From assembly GCF_014196345.1 (NCBI RefSeq), contig NZ_JACIDN010000003.1, forward strand, positions 372,001 to 436,000: DNA of 64,000 bases, read 5' to 3'. Positions 18,651 to 29,296 of the stretch are shown here, piece after piece. A program made the translations under genes and the position numbers. The notes beneath the pieces are model-generated. The model was not told where the DNA came from. It worked only from the letters and a program-made list of their open reading frames with translations, and searched no databases. The stretch comes from Methylobacterium brachythecii. GTDB lineage: Bacteria; Pseudomonadota; Alphaproteobacteria; Rhizobiales; Beijerinckiaceae. Numbering within the stretch: position 1 is the stretch's first letter; the number at the start of each line of letters is the position of its first letter.

Positions 18651-19372
18651 GCGTCCGCCCGTTCGGCAATGAGCTCGCCTGCCGCAGCGGCCCGGTCGAG
18701 AGCGTCCCACCGATCGGGATCGGTCGGCTCGAAGCGCACGCCGTCGCCGGGTTGTAGCAGGAAGATCGGCTCCCGGCTGGGCATGAAGACCCGGACGGGC
18801 GTTCGGCCGAGGAGGTGCCAGCCGCTCGGAGCGGCGATGCTGGCGACCAGGGCCTGGACGCCGCCGATCGAGATCGTTCCGGCCGGAGTCATCGGCCGCG
18901 GGGCCGGCCGTCGCGAGAGCGTGAGCTCGGGATCGAGACCGCTGAGATAAGCATAGCCCGGCAGGAAGCCGAGCATCGCCACCCGGTAGTCGCGGCCGGA
19001 ATGACGCGCGATCACCTCGTTCGGGGAGAGGCCATGACGCTCCGCCACGGCACCGAGATCGATACCGAACTCGCCACCATAGACGACCGGAATGCGCCAA
19101 ACCCTACCCGGTTTCGGAGGCGTCAGTTCTGATCGGGCCAGCGCCAGGACCCGCCGTCCGAGTTCTGCGGGGTCGATCGCCACCGGGTCGCAGTGAACCG
19201 TGAGCGATCGATAGGTCGGCACGGTCTCGACGAGGCCGGGCAGCAGGGTTTCGGCCAGTCTGGCGTCGAGCGCGAGAACCGCAGCGTTGAACTCGGCGTC
19301 GATGGCGTCGCCGAACTCGATAGTGAAGGCGGTGTCGCCGCAGGCCAGCAGGCGCGGATACCGGATGGTCAT
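18647..19372 (-). CDS. pxpB: 5-oxoprolinase subunit B (KipI-like)
   Basis: 241 residues. Motifs typical of the KipI/allophanate-hydrolase-subunit-1 fold: GDTAFTIEFGD, RSLTVHCDP, IPVVYGGEFGIDLGAVAERHGLSPNEVIARH and LGFLPGYAYLSGLD, plus the C-terminal GWHLLGRTPVRVF and QPGDGVRF. Translationally coupled to pxpC downstream. The nearby gene upstream on the same strand (19419-20138) ends 46 bp away, so readthrough from it is possible. Confidence 0.9.
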   Translation of the reverse strand: MTIRYPRLLACGDTAFTIEFGDAIDAEFNAAVLALDARLAETLLPGLVETVPTYRSLTVHCDPVAIDPAELGRRVLALARSELTPPKPGRVWRIPVVYGGEFGIDLGAVAERHGLSPNEVIARHSGRDYRVAMLGFLPGYAYLSGLDPELTLSRRPAPRPMTPAGTISIGGVQALVASIAAPSGWHLLGRTPVRVFMPSREPIFLLQPGDGVRFEPTDPDRWDALDRAAAAGELIAERADA

Positions 19373-19418
19373 CGCCCCCCGTAGCCTCGTCGGGGTCCGA
19401 GGGCAAAGCGCCTCTGCG

Positions 19419-20138
19419 TCAGAGCCGATGCGCCGTCCGATCCGAGCCCTCGTAAGTGTCGTCGTCCGTTGTGCCGGCGCGGCGTACCGCAGCGTCGAGC
19501 GTGTCGGTGTCGAGGGCGGCCTCGACGTATTCGCGGCCGCGCTGGGTCATCTCACGCGCGTAGCGCAAGCCCTGGTCGCGCGCCTCGTCCGCCCATGGGC
19601 CGAGGGCTTCGTCCTCGCGCCGCGTACGAGGCAGAAGTGCCCCGAGCAGCAACCCTGCCGCGAGGCCGACCACACCGACCAACAGCGGATTGTCGGACAC
19701 GAAAGCCTCGGTCGCATTACGGCCGTCGCGCAGGCGAACGTAGCCTCGGTCGGCGAGGTCGGCGGCACGGCGGCCGTGCCGGTCGATGCGATCGTTCGCC
19801 CAGGAGCGCACGTCGTCATAGGCGTCGGCAGCATGCCCCCGCACCCGGTCGACGGTGTCTTCGACACGCTCGCGAGCCGATTGCGCGGCATCCGAGACCC
19901 GGTCGCGAACGTCCGAGGCAGCATTGGCAGCGTCCCGTGCCGTGGTTTCGGCTGCCGCTCCGGCCCGGTCGCCCGTGTCGCGCGCCGAGGCGATGGCATC
20001 CTTGGCGTCCTGCGACACGCGATCGCCGATGTCGTGCAGCGAATGTTCGACGTCCTCCTGCCGCGGCAACCCAGCCTTAGCGGTGATATCGTCCGGCAGC
20101 GACCGGACAGCGTCACCGGTCATCTTGTTGTCGCTCAT
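19419..20138 (-). CDS. Membrane-anchored coiled-coil stress protein (DUF883/YqjD-like)
   Basis: 239 residues from ATG 20138 (MSDNKMTG). Residues about 30-130 are a charged, Ala-rich helical stretch with heptad-like repeats (for example DAANAASDVRDRVSDAAQSA), reminiscent of LEA and YqjD/ElaB proteins. A C-terminal hydrophobic segment (about 157-176, NPLLVGVVGLAAGLLLGALLP) anchors it in the inner membrane, followed by an acidic tail. It is downstream of three related small membrane-protein genes, so a role in envelope or stationary-phase stress is inferred. No enzymatic motif. Confidence 0.72.
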   Translation of the reverse strand: MSDNKMTGDAVRSLPDDITAKAGLPRQEDVEHSLHDIGDRVSQDAKDAIASARDTGDRAGAAAETTARDAANAASDVRDRVSDAAQSARERVEDTVDRVRGHAADAYDDVRSWANDRIDRHGRRAADLADRGYVRLRDGRNATEAFVSDNPLLVGVVGLAAGLLLGALLPRTRREDEALGPWADEARDQGLRYAREMTQRGREYVEAALDTDTLDAAVRRAGTTDDDTYEGSDRTAHRL

Positions 20139-20286
20139 CACACCGCTCCGCATATCACTCGATGATGGGCGCTCGCGCGCCGCGAAAACTGCATTCGAAG
20201 TCCTGACGGGGCAACGCTCCACGAGCGAGAAGCCGCCGACGGAAGTCGCGTCAACCGTTTGACGAACTGGGCTTCCGAGTCCCGCC

Positions 20287-20673
20287 TCAGGCCTTCGCAT
20301 CGTCCTCCAGAACCCGCGCCGGACGGCCACCCGGCTGGTCCGGATCGTAGCCACGCTCGGCGCCTGCGCTCGGTGCCGGATCGATCCGGCCGGTCAGGGG
20401 CCGCCGGACTACCGGCGCACGCGGGCCTTGCGCGAGCTTCTTCACGAGCATTCCCACACCCGCCGCGATCAGCAGCACCGGCAAAGGATTGCGCCGCACG
20501 ACCGCGAGCGCGTCGTCGTAGATGCCGTTGAGCGGGGTCTGACGCGCAGAGCCGAGCATCTCGTCGACCAGATTGACTGGCGAAAGCCGATCCTGGATGC
20601 GATCGATGGTCTGGTCGAGCCGCGCGCGGCTCGCCTCGATGTCCTTCTCGAGATCCGACAACGACTCACTCAT
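20287..20673 (-). CDS. DUF3618 membrane protein
   Basis: 128 residues. The N-terminal LEKDIEASRARLDQTIDRIQDRLSP motif is the DUF3618 signature; a TM helix (LPVLLIAAGVGMLVKKLA, about 63-80) follows, then a Pro/Arg-rich tail. The start overlaps the stop of the YqjE-like gene by 4 bp (ATGA), so the two are translationally coupled. Family function is unknown; members often sit beside YqjE-like proteins. Confidence 0.85.
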   Translation of the reverse strand: MSESLSDLEKDIEASRARLDQTIDRIQDRLSPVNLVDEMLGSARQTPLNGIYDDALAVVRRNPLPVLLIAAGVGMLVKKLAQGPRAPVVRRPLTGRIDPAPSAGAERGYDPDQPGGRPARVLEDDAKA

Positions 20674-21065
20674 CCCGAGACCCTCTCAGACAAGGCGCGC
20701 GCGTCCTGTCGGACCTGCCGCGTGGTGCGCGTGGGCGCGAGGTTGGATAGCGACATCGCCCTGGCGCCGATGAAGCCGAGCAGAAGAGCGACGACGAGGA
20801 AGCTGCCGCCGACGATCAGCGCCGCGAGCCACTCGGAGTGAACGAGCGTCGCAACGTATTTGACGAGAGCGTCGATCAGCACGAGCAGCGACACGACCGC
20901 GAAGACGGCTGCGGCGACGATCAGGGCGAGGCCGATGAAAAGCGTGCGGACGTTGCTCACCATCTCCTGACGGAACAGGGCGATCTCCTTGCGTGCGAGA
21001 TCGCTGGTCTCGCGAAGGGCATCGCCGATGAGGCTCTGGATGTTGCCGGGGGGAGGGGTCGACAT
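20670..21065 (-). CDS. YqjE-like holin-superfamily membrane protein (Phage_holin_3_6)
   Basis: 131 residues from ATG 21065. A short amphipathic N-terminus (SLIGDALRETSDLARKEIALFRQEM) is typical of YqjE-type proteins. Two TM helices follow (about 47-69 and 81-101), with a basic C-terminus. In E. coli yqjE lies in the stationary-phase yqjDEK operon; the neighbours here match that arrangement. It is 11 bp downstream of the YqjD-like gene and coupled to the DUF3618 gene. Confidence 0.82.
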   Translation of the reverse strand: MSTPPPGNIQSLIGDALRETSDLARKEIALFRQEMVSNVRTLFIGLALIVAAAVFAVVSLLVLIDALVKYVATLVHSEWLAALIVGGSFLVVALLLGFIGARAMSLSNLAPTRTTRQVRQDARALSERVSG

Positions 21066-21076
21066 CTCCGGCCTCC

Positions 21077-21538
21077 TCACTCGCGCCCACGACCGTGATC
21101 GGCATCGATCTGGCGCTCGCCGGAGGATTTCACGAAACGGGCGAGCAGCAGACCGGCAGCGAAGGTCGCGACCGCCACGGCGACGGGCGAGCGCCGCGCG
21201 AAGGCCTCCGCGTCCTCGTATAATTCGTTGAAGGAGCGGGATTCAATCGAGCCGGCGAGGTCGTCGAGCCCCTCCGCCGCGCTGTCGAAAAAAGCCTTCA
21301 CGTTTGGCCGGTCGTCGAACGTCTTGCCGTTGTCGCGAAGCGTGTCGGCGATGTCCGACACCGAGCGTGCAGCCTCGCCCTTACGGCTCTCGGCAAAATT
21401 CAGCGCGTGGGAGCGCGCCGCGGCCGCGAAGCCCCTGCCGCGTTCCACCGCGACGTCCACCGTCTCCTCGACGTCCCGCCGGAGATCCTTCAAATCGCCG
21501 GGATCGCTTGCCTGACCGGGATGGGGGGAAGCGGTCAT
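21077..21538 (-). CDS. YqjD/DUF883-like membrane stress protein
   Basis: 153 residues from ATG 21538, with AGGAG 8 bases upstream. Helical charged N-terminus (DPGDLKDLRRDVEETVDVAVERG), then a C-terminal hydrophobic anchor (SPVAVAVATFAAGLLLARF). It is the first gene of a tight three-gene operon (then YqjE-like and DUF3618). Upstream, on the minus strand, GGAAC-N16-TGTT (21642 to 21618) resembles an EcfG general-stress promoter. E. coli YqjD is a stationary-phase inner-membrane protein that binds ribosomes; the same role here is only an inference. Confidence 0.72.
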   Translation of the reverse strand: MTASPHPGQASDPGDLKDLRRDVEETVDVAVERGRGFAAAARSHALNFAESRKGEAARSVSDIADTLRDNGKTFDDRPNVKAFFDSAAEGLDDLAGSIESRSFNELYEDAEAFARRSPVAVAVATFAAGLLLARFVKSSGERQIDADHGRGRE

Positions 21539-21617
21539 GCGGCAAGACTCCTCGGGATACGGTCGATCGGATGGGCCGAGGCGGCGACTGACACGTCCCG
21601 GCGATGTTCGGCTGAGT

Positions 21618-21642
21618 AACATCGGCAGCGTCAGGGGGTTCC
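21618..21642 (-). promoter_or_regulatory. EcfG-like promoter motif facing the YqjD/YqjE/DUF3618 operon
   Basis: Read on the minus strand: GGAAC (21642-21638), 16 bases, TGTT (21621-21618). The alphaproteobacterial EcfG consensus is GGAAC-N16/17-CGTT; one base differs in the -10 element. It lies 80 bp upstream of ATG 21538. Confidence 0.5.
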
Positions 21643-21773
21643 GCCACAGGGACGCAGGCGGTGTCCTCGATCGAAGGCGTCGACGTCCTCGTCACAGCGC
21701 GTTCAGGTTTTGGCTGTACGTTAAAACGGTGCCGGCTGCCTCGGCTTTGGCCATTGGGGTCGAAAATCGTGGC

Positions 21774-21799
21774 GGAACCGGAAAGCCCGGTTTAAGGTT
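21774..21799 (+). promoter_or_regulatory. EcfG-like promoter motif facing otsA
   Basis: GGAAC (21774-21778), 17 bases, GGTT (21796-21799); one mismatch to the EcfG consensus -10 CGTT. It lies about 190 bp before the otsA GTG. The whole 449-bp gap 21539-21987 holds no convincing gene; these two motifs are its only recognised content. otsA is a plausible general-stress target because trehalose protects against osmotic stress and desiccation. Confidence 0.4.
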
Positions 21800-21987
21800 G
21801 CAGCGCCGAACGGGGCAGGGGGGTCAGGGAACGCCGGATGCCGCCGAGTCGAACCATGACGTTCGTTCTCGCCCGTCAAAAAAGCGACGGATCATGCGCC
21901 TTCGCCGCGCGTTCCATCCCCACACTGTCTCTTCGATCCGAGCGGGATGCCGCCCGGGCGAGCCGTTAAGGTCCGGAGTCCGAGTTC

Positions 21988-23409
21988 GTGGCACGCCTCG
22001 TCATCGTATCGAACCGCGTCGCGATACCGGCGGAGGGCAAAGCCTCGGTCTCCGCAGGCGGCCTCGCCGTCGCGGTGAACGAAGCCTTCTCCGCCTATGA
22101 AGGGCTCTGGTTCGGCTGGAGCGGCGAGATTACCGAAAACCCCGATCCCGAGCCCAAGCTGATCGAGCGCGGGCGGGTACAGTATGCGGTGCTCGACCTC
22201 TCACCGCAGGACTACAAAGAGTACTACGCCGGTTTCGCCAACCGGGCGCTTTGGCCGATCATGCATTACCGCGTGGGCCTCGGCAGCTATTCGCGCTCCG
22301 ATTACTCGGGCTATCAGCGCGTCAACCGGACCTTCGCCCGCGCCCTCGCTAAGCTGCTGGAGCCGGATGACCTCGTCTGGGTGCACGACTATCACCTGAT
22401 CCCGCTGGCGAGCGAGCTGCGCGGCCAGGGCGTCGACAACCCGATCGGCTACTTCCACCACATCCCCTGGCCAGGCGCGGACGTCTTCAACACGCTGCCC
22501 GCAAGCAACGACCTGCTGCGCGCCATTGCCGATTACGACCTGATCGGCCTGCAGACCGAGCCCGACGTTCAGAACCTGTCGCGCAACCTGATCGACGATA
22601 TGCGAGCCATCCCGTTGGGCGGCGGCTCGTTGATGGTCGACGGCCGGCGTACCAAGATCCGCAGCTTCCCCATCGGCATCGATGTTGCGGGCTTCAAGGA
22701 TGCAGCCGAAAAGGCCGGCTCCAACAAGATGGTCCGCGAGACGATGGCCGGCCTGCGCACGCGTAAGCTGCTGATCGGCGTCGACCGGCTCGATTACTCG
22801 AAGGGCGTGCCCGAGCGGATGGAGGCGGTCGACCGCTTCTTCGCCTCGAACCCAGACCAGCGCGGCAACGTCGTCTACATCCAGATCACCCCGAAATCGC
22901 GCAGCGAGGTGCCGGAATACGAGCAGCTCTCCCGCGAGGTGAACGAGAAGGTCGGCGACATCAACGGCATGCTCGGCGAGCCGGCCTGGACGCCGATCCA
23001 ATACGTCACGAAGGCCTATCCGCGTCCGGTCCTTGCCGGGCTTTATCGTGCCGCCCGCGTCGGGCTCGTCACGCCGATGCGTGACGGCATGAACCTCGTC
23101 GCCAAGGAATACGTCGTCGCGCAGAGCGAGGAGGATCCCGGCGTCCTCGTGCTCTCGAAATTCGCGGGCGCGGCTCGGCAGATGCAGGAAGCGTTGCTGG
23201 TCAATCCCTACGATCGCTTCGAGATGTCGGAGGCGATACGCGAGGCACTCTACATGCCGCGCGACGAGCGGCTGGCGCGCTGGAAGCCGATGAACGAGCG
23301 CATGATCCGCGAAGACGTCGACTGGTGGGCCCGCAACTTCATGACGGAGTTGGAGAACTTTCGCGTCCTCGACCGTTCGCCACCGACGACTGCGGCGGCT
23401 GCGGAGTAG
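21988..23409 (+). CDS. otsA: Trehalose-6-phosphate synthase
   Basis: 473 residues, GTG start with GGAG upstream. GT20 enzyme joining UDP-glucose (or another NDP-glucose) and glucose-6-phosphate. Motifs: [78 protein letters not shown], and the C-terminal [15 protein letters not shown] with [10 protein letters not shown]. All expected donor and acceptor residues appear present. No otsB follows within the window; the next gene is glgX, 80 bp downstream on the same strand, so the two may be cotranscribed in a compatible-solute/glycogen unit. Confidence 0.97.
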   Translation: MARLVIVSNRVAIPAEGKASVSAGGLAVAVNEAFSAYEGLWFGWSGEITENPDPEPKLIERGRVQYAVLDLSPQDYKEYYAGFANRALWPIMHYRVGLGSYSRSDYSGYQRVNRTFARALAKLLEPDDLVWVHDYHLIPLASELRGQGVDNPIGYFHHIPWPGADVFNTLPASNDLLRAIADYDLIGLQTEPDVQNLSRNLIDDMRAIPLGGGSLMVDGRRTKIRSFPIGIDVAGFKDAAEKAGSNKMVRETMAGLRTRKLLIGVDRLDYSKGVPERMEAVDRFFASNPDQRGNVVYIQITPKSRSEVPEYEQLSREVNEKVGDINGMLGEPAWTPIQYVTKAYPRPVLAGLYRAARVGLVTPMRDGMNLVAKEYVVAQSEEDPGVLVLSKFAGAARQMQEALLVNPYDRFEMSEAIREALYMPRDERLARWKPMNERMIREDVDWWARNFMTELENFRVLDRSPPTTAAAAE

Positions 23410-23489
23410 TCTGGCCGGGTTTCGCAGGGCCTGCGAATCGGGCAAGGCTCGGTTCCCGCTTTGTATGAGAGCCGACCTTTAGGGATCCG

Positions 23490-25607
<2,118 letters not shown>

Positions 25608-25619
25608 GCCGGCCGATCG

Positions 25620-26033
25620 TTAGACCGGCATGGCTTCGTCCGCCGCTGGGGCGATCCGTGAGAGAAGGTCGCGCTCGTAGGCGATGAGTTCGCGGCCGAG
25701 CTTCAAGGCGCGATAGCGTTCTCCGGACGTCATCGAATCGTGGATGGCGGCGATGCGCGGCGCCATGCTCGGGGCCGCTTCCATGATCTGTGTCGCCAGG
25801 GCCGTGAAGCCGTTCTCAGCCTCGAAGGTCTCGTCCACGAGGTAGATCACCTGCAGGAGCACGTAGAGCTTCTTGCAGGGCGTATCCGCGTCGCTCTCGG
25901 TGATGATCTCGGTCTCGCGCAGAAACTTGGTGTTCGTCTCGAGGACGAAGCTCGCCCGGCGGTCGCCGTTCCGGATCGCGGCATTGCCGATGATCAGCCG
26001 CTCGTTGGGCTTCAGGTCGATCTTGAGGGGCAT
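25620..26033 (-). CDS. flbT: Flagellin mRNA regulator FlbT
   Basis: 137 residues from ATG 26033; the open frame continues upstream to 26180 but MPLKIDLKPNERLIIGNAAI is the classic FlbT start. FlbT post-transcriptionally controls flagellin synthesis by acting on the 5' end of flagellin mRNA; in Caulobacter it represses and in Brucella it can activate. Motif KLYVLLQVIYLVDE and the conserved C-terminal YRALKLGRELIAYERDLL are present. Divergent from the flagellin gene at 26221 (187 bp apart). The usual partner flaF is not recognisable in this window. Confidence 0.93.
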   Translation of the reverse strand: MPLKIDLKPNERLIIGNAAIRNGDRRASFVLETNTKFLRETEIITESDADTPCKKLYVLLQVIYLVDETFEAENGFTALATQIMEAAPSMAPRIAAIHDSMTSGERYRALKLGRELIAYERDLLSRIAPAADEAMPV

Positions 26034-26220
26034 GATTCGCTCCCGTTCCATTTCGGCCGGACAGTCGCCCGGACGCGTTAAGAAAGCGTCGACCAAGCCG
26101 GCAATGACAAGGCGAAGAAGGCGAATCTGATCGATCGAAGTAAGATTTCGGAAGGAGGCCGGGGCGCTTGTTGGGGTCACTCCAAAACGGGGTGCATCAG
26201 ATCAAAAGGATCTCACGACC

Positions 26221-27339
26221 ATGACCTCCAGCGTTACCCTTTCCTCGGCCGTTCGTTCCAACCTGCTCTCGCTGCAGGACACCGCTTCGCTGACGGCCAC
26301 GACGCAGAATCGTCTGTCGACTGGCAAGAAGGTCGCGTCGGCTCTGGATAACCCGGTCAACTTCTTCACGTCGCAGGCTCTCAGCGCTCGTTCTGGTGAC
26401 ATCGGCGGTCTCCTCGACGGCATCTCGAATGGCGTTCAGACCATTCAGGCTGCCAACCAGGGCATCACCTCGATCCAGAAGCTCGTCGACTCCGCCAAGT
26501 CCATCGCGTCTCAGGCTCTCGCGAGCAAGAACACGCAGACGAACGGCACCGCGGCTACTGCGTTCGCTGCTCCGGCTGCCAACACCACGGTTGCCTTCAC
26601 GCTCGATGGCTCGGCAAAGTCAATCAACCTGACGACGACGGATACGATCGCCACCACCGTTGACAAGCTCAACACGGCTGCTGGCAGCTCGCTGTTCAGC
26701 GTCAGCGGCGGCAAGATCGCCGTCGGCGGCGCAGGCAACGTTGCCTTCGCCGATGCAGAGGGCGCCAAGCTCGGCTTCGCCGCTGCCGGTGCCGACCTAA
26801 CCGTCGAGGACAAGACCCGCACCGCTCTGACGTCGCAGTTCAATTCGCTGCTGACCCAGATCGACCAGCTGGCCAAGGACTCAAGCTACAACGGCGTGAA
26901 CCTGATCAACAGCAGCGCAACGACCAACAAGCTGCACATCTCGTTCAACGAAAAGGACTCTTCGAGCCTCGACGTTCAGGGTGTGGATCTGACCTCCTCG
27001 GGCCTCGGCCTGTCGGCGGTTGCCACCACCGGCGCCAACTCGAACTTCCAGGCTGACAGTGACGTCAACGCTGCCGTCAGCAAGCTCACCACCGCCAGCA
27101 ACACGCTGCGCACCCAGTCCTCGACCTTCGGCTCGAACCTCTCGGTCGTGCAGAACCGCCAGGACTTCTCCAAGCAGCTGATCAACGTTCTCGACACCGG
27201 CGCCGCGAACCTCACGAGCGCCGACCTGAACGAAGAAGCCGCCAACTCCCAGGCGCTGTCGACCCGTCAGTCGCTCGGTATCTCGGCTCTCTCGCTCGCC
27301 AACCAGGCTCAGCAGGGCATCCTGCAGCTCCTGCGCTGA
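26221..27339 (+). CDS. fliC: Flagellin, copy 1
   Basis: 372 residues. Filament subunit secreted by the flagellar type III system. N-terminal D0/D1 (VRSNLLSLQDTASLTATTQNRLSTGKKV, LDNPVNFF, ISNGVQTIQAANQGI) and C-terminal D1/D0 (SSTFGSNLSVVQNRQDFSKQL, SLGISALSLANQAQQGILQLL) are conserved; the middle (about 90-210) is a short Ala/Thr-rich variable domain. AGGA lies 11 bases before ATG 26221. Ala codons are noticeably often GCT, unlike the GCC-rich neighbours. It ends with a strong hairpin at 27371. Confidence 0.96.
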   Translation: MTSSVTLSSAVRSNLLSLQDTASLTATTQNRLSTGKKVASALDNPVNFFTSQALSARSGDIGGLLDGISNGVQTIQAANQGITSIQKLVDSAKSIASQALASKNTQTNGTAATAFAAPAANTTVAFTLDGSAKSINLTTTDTIATTVDKLNTAAGSSLFSVSGGKIAVGGAGNVAFADAEGAKLGFAAAGADLTVEDKTRTALTSQFNSLLTQIDQLAKDSSYNGVNLINSSATTNKLHISFNEKDSSSLDVQGVDLTSSGLGLSAVATTGANSNFQADSDVNAAVSKLTTASNTLRTQSSTFGSNLSVVQNRQDFSKQLINVLDTGAANLTSADLNEEAANSQALSTRQSLGISALSLANQAQQGILQLLR

Positions 27340-27370
27340 TCGAAGCGACAGCTTAGAACACGACTTAGGA

Positions 27371-27400
27371 GCGGCCGGGGTTTCCCCGGCCGCTTCGTCG
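27371..27400 (+). terminator. Rho-independent terminator after flagellin 1
   Basis: Perfect 10-bp stem (27371-27380 with 27384-27393) around TTT, 31 bp after the stop, followed by TTCGTCG. Confidence 0.85.
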
Positions 27401-27496
27401 TGCTCATTTTTGGGAATGCTTGTTTTCATTAACCAAAACGCAAGTACCGGCATGGTTGATTAACCCTAATACCGGCTTATCCGGTCAACTTTCCGG

Positions 27497-28729
27497 TTGG
27501 GGTCCGAGTCCATGCCTTCCGATATCACCCTCTCGGCCGCCACGCGGCAGAACCTGCTCTCACTGCAGGACACCGCTTCTCTGACGCAGACGACGCAGAA
27601 CCGTCTGGCCACGGGCCTCAAGGTGTCCTCAGCGCTCGACAACCCGGTGAACTTCTTCACGGCGCAGAGCTTCACGAGCCGCTCGGGCGATCTCAGCGCG
27701 CTGCTCGACTCCATCTCGAACGGCGTCCAAACGATCCAGGCGGCCAACCAGGGCATTACCTCGATCCAGAAGCTGATCGACTCGGCCAAGTCGACCGCCA
27801 ACCAGGCTCTGACCACCCAGCTCTCCACGACCGGCACGGCCAAGACCGCCTACACGGCGCCGGGCGCCGGCGGCGCGACCGTCGATTTCTACGTCAACGG
27901 CACCAGCGGCAGCGCCACCATTCCTGCCGGCAGCACGATCGATGCCGCGATCACGGCGCTCAACGGCGCTGCCACCACTGCAGGCGCCGGCAACGTGTTC
28001 TCCAAGGATACGACCGGAACGAAGATCGTGCTCAACGCCAGCGCCGACTTCGAGTTCAAGGATACGGCCTCACAGACCGCGCTCGGCTTCCAGGCCGGCA
28101 CCGTGCCGACCCCGGCGACGAACGCGACCTACGGCACTGGCAACGACACGGTCGGCCAGAGCGCCGACATCACGGTCGCCGGCGTCTCGACCCGCAACTC
28201 GCTAGCGCAGCAGTACAACAGCCTGCTCGTCCAGATCACGCAGCTCGCCAAGGATTCGAGCTTCAACGGCGTGAACCTGATCAGCAGCAACGCCACCACC
28301 AACAAGCTGCACATCGCCTTCAACGAGAAGGACACGTCGAACATCGACATCCAGGGCCAGGATCTGACCTCGGACGGCCTCAAGCTTAAGGCGATCGGCC
28401 CGAACTCGGGTGCCGCCGTGAACGGACAGGGCAACTTCCTGCTCGACGCCGACATCAAGGGCACGCTCGCCGGCCTCGGCACCGCCTCCGACACGCTCCG
28501 CGCGTCGAGCTCGACCTTCGGTTCGAACCTCTCGGTGGTGCAGAACCGGCAGGACTTCACCAAGAAGATCGTCAACGTGCTCGATACCGGCTCGGCGAAC
28601 CTCACCCAGGCCGACCTCAACGCGGAAGCTGCCAACTCGCAGGCGCTCTCGACCCGCCAGTCGCTCGGCATCTCGGCGCTGTCGCTCGCCAACCAGGCGC
28701 AGCAGGGCATCCTGCAGCTCCTGCGGTAA
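27497..28729 (+). CDS. fliC: Flagellin, copy 2
   Basis: 410 residues, a tandem paralogue of the gene at 26221. The first ~85 and last ~100 residues are nearly the same as copy 1; the variable middle (about 100-245) is longer and includes GSTIDAAITALNGAATTAG. Start ATG 27510 (MPSDITLS) is a reasonable alternative to the listed GTG at 27497, and other alphaproteobacterial flagellins begin just before SDITLS-type sequence. It has its own leader after the copy-1 terminator and its own terminator at 28754, so it is probably transcribed separately. Confidence 0.94.
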   Translation: MGSESMPSDITLSAATRQNLLSLQDTASLTQTTQNRLATGLKVSSALDNPVNFFTAQSFTSRSGDLSALLDSISNGVQTIQAANQGITSIQKLIDSAKSTANQALTTQLSTTGTAKTAYTAPGAGGATVDFYVNGTSGSATIPAGSTIDAAITALNGAATTAGAGNVFSKDTTGTKIVLNASADFEFKDTASQTALGFQAGTVPTPATNATYGTGNDTVGQSADITVAGVSTRNSLAQQYNSLLVQITQLAKDSSFNGVNLISSNATTNKLHIAFNEKDTSNIDIQGQDLTSDGLKLKAIGPNSGAAVNGQGNFLLDADIKGTLAGLGTASDTLRASSSTFGSNLSVVQNRQDFTKKIVNVLDTGSANLTQADLNAEAANSQALSTRQSLGISALSLANQAQQGILQLLR

Positions 28730-28753
28730 GCTCCTCGACCCATTCGACGAAAG

Positions 28754-28787
28754 CGGCCGGGGCGAGAGCTCCGGCCGTCTTCGTTTT
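28754..28787 (+). terminator. Rho-independent terminator after flagellin 2
   Basis: Ten-bp stem (28754-28763 with 28768-28777, one G-T wobble) around GAGA, followed by TCTTCGTTTTG, 25 bp after the stop. Confidence 0.82.
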
Positions 28788-28863
28788 GAGACCGCGTCAT
28801 TAGAGATCGCGTAACCGATGCCGGGATACACATTTCCGTGAACTGCAAAGTGCAGGAACCGGC

Positions 28864-29214
28864 ATGTCCGACACCACGCTCGATTGGGGTGATGAAAGCC
28901 CGGACCTTCCGGCCGCCATCGGCCTCTCCGAGGTCAAAAGTCTGGTGGATCGTCGCGAGGAACGCAGCGAAGCCAACCTGATCGCCGTGATCCGCCTCCC
29001 ATCCGGCGAGGACATCCGCTGCATCGTCCGGGACGTCTCGAAATCCGGTGCGAGGCTGGGAATTCCACGCGGATGCGTTCTCCCCGAGCGCTTCATGTTC
29101 AAGGTGAACGGGCGAAGCTTCGTCTTCCGGGTCCGGCTCGCCTGGCAACGGGATTGCTACGCCGGAGTGCGCATCGAGCGCATCGCACGACTGCCCGCCA
29201 AAGCCGCACACTGA
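28864..29214 (+). CDS. PilZ-domain protein
   Basis: 116 residues, a single PilZ domain after about 25 acidic residues. The c-di-GMP motif is visible as DRREERSEAN (RxxxR type) with DVSKSGARLGIP (D/NxSxxG) about 30 residues later. Such one-domain PilZ proteins act as c-di-GMP-responsive adaptors, often on flagellar function. AGGA precedes ATG 28864. Position just after the flagellin pair favours a motility link, but this is inference. Confidence 0.88.
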   Translation: MSDTTLDWGDESPDLPAAIGLSEVKSLVDRREERSEANLIAVIRLPSGEDIRCIVRDVSKSGARLGIPRGCVLPERFMFKVNGRSFVFRVRLAWQRDCYAGVRIERIARLPAKAAH

Positions 29215-29296
29215 CGTTTCCTTCGAAGCGGCTTCGCCCGATGGCGCATTCTGCGCATAAGAGGCGGCAGCGCGCAGAATGAAGGAGCCCGCCGAC

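Noticed and set aside
19101..20354. N-terminal extension of the DUF883-like gene to 20354
   Set aside because: The part upstream of ATG 20138 lacks family features and has no Shine-Dalgarno site.
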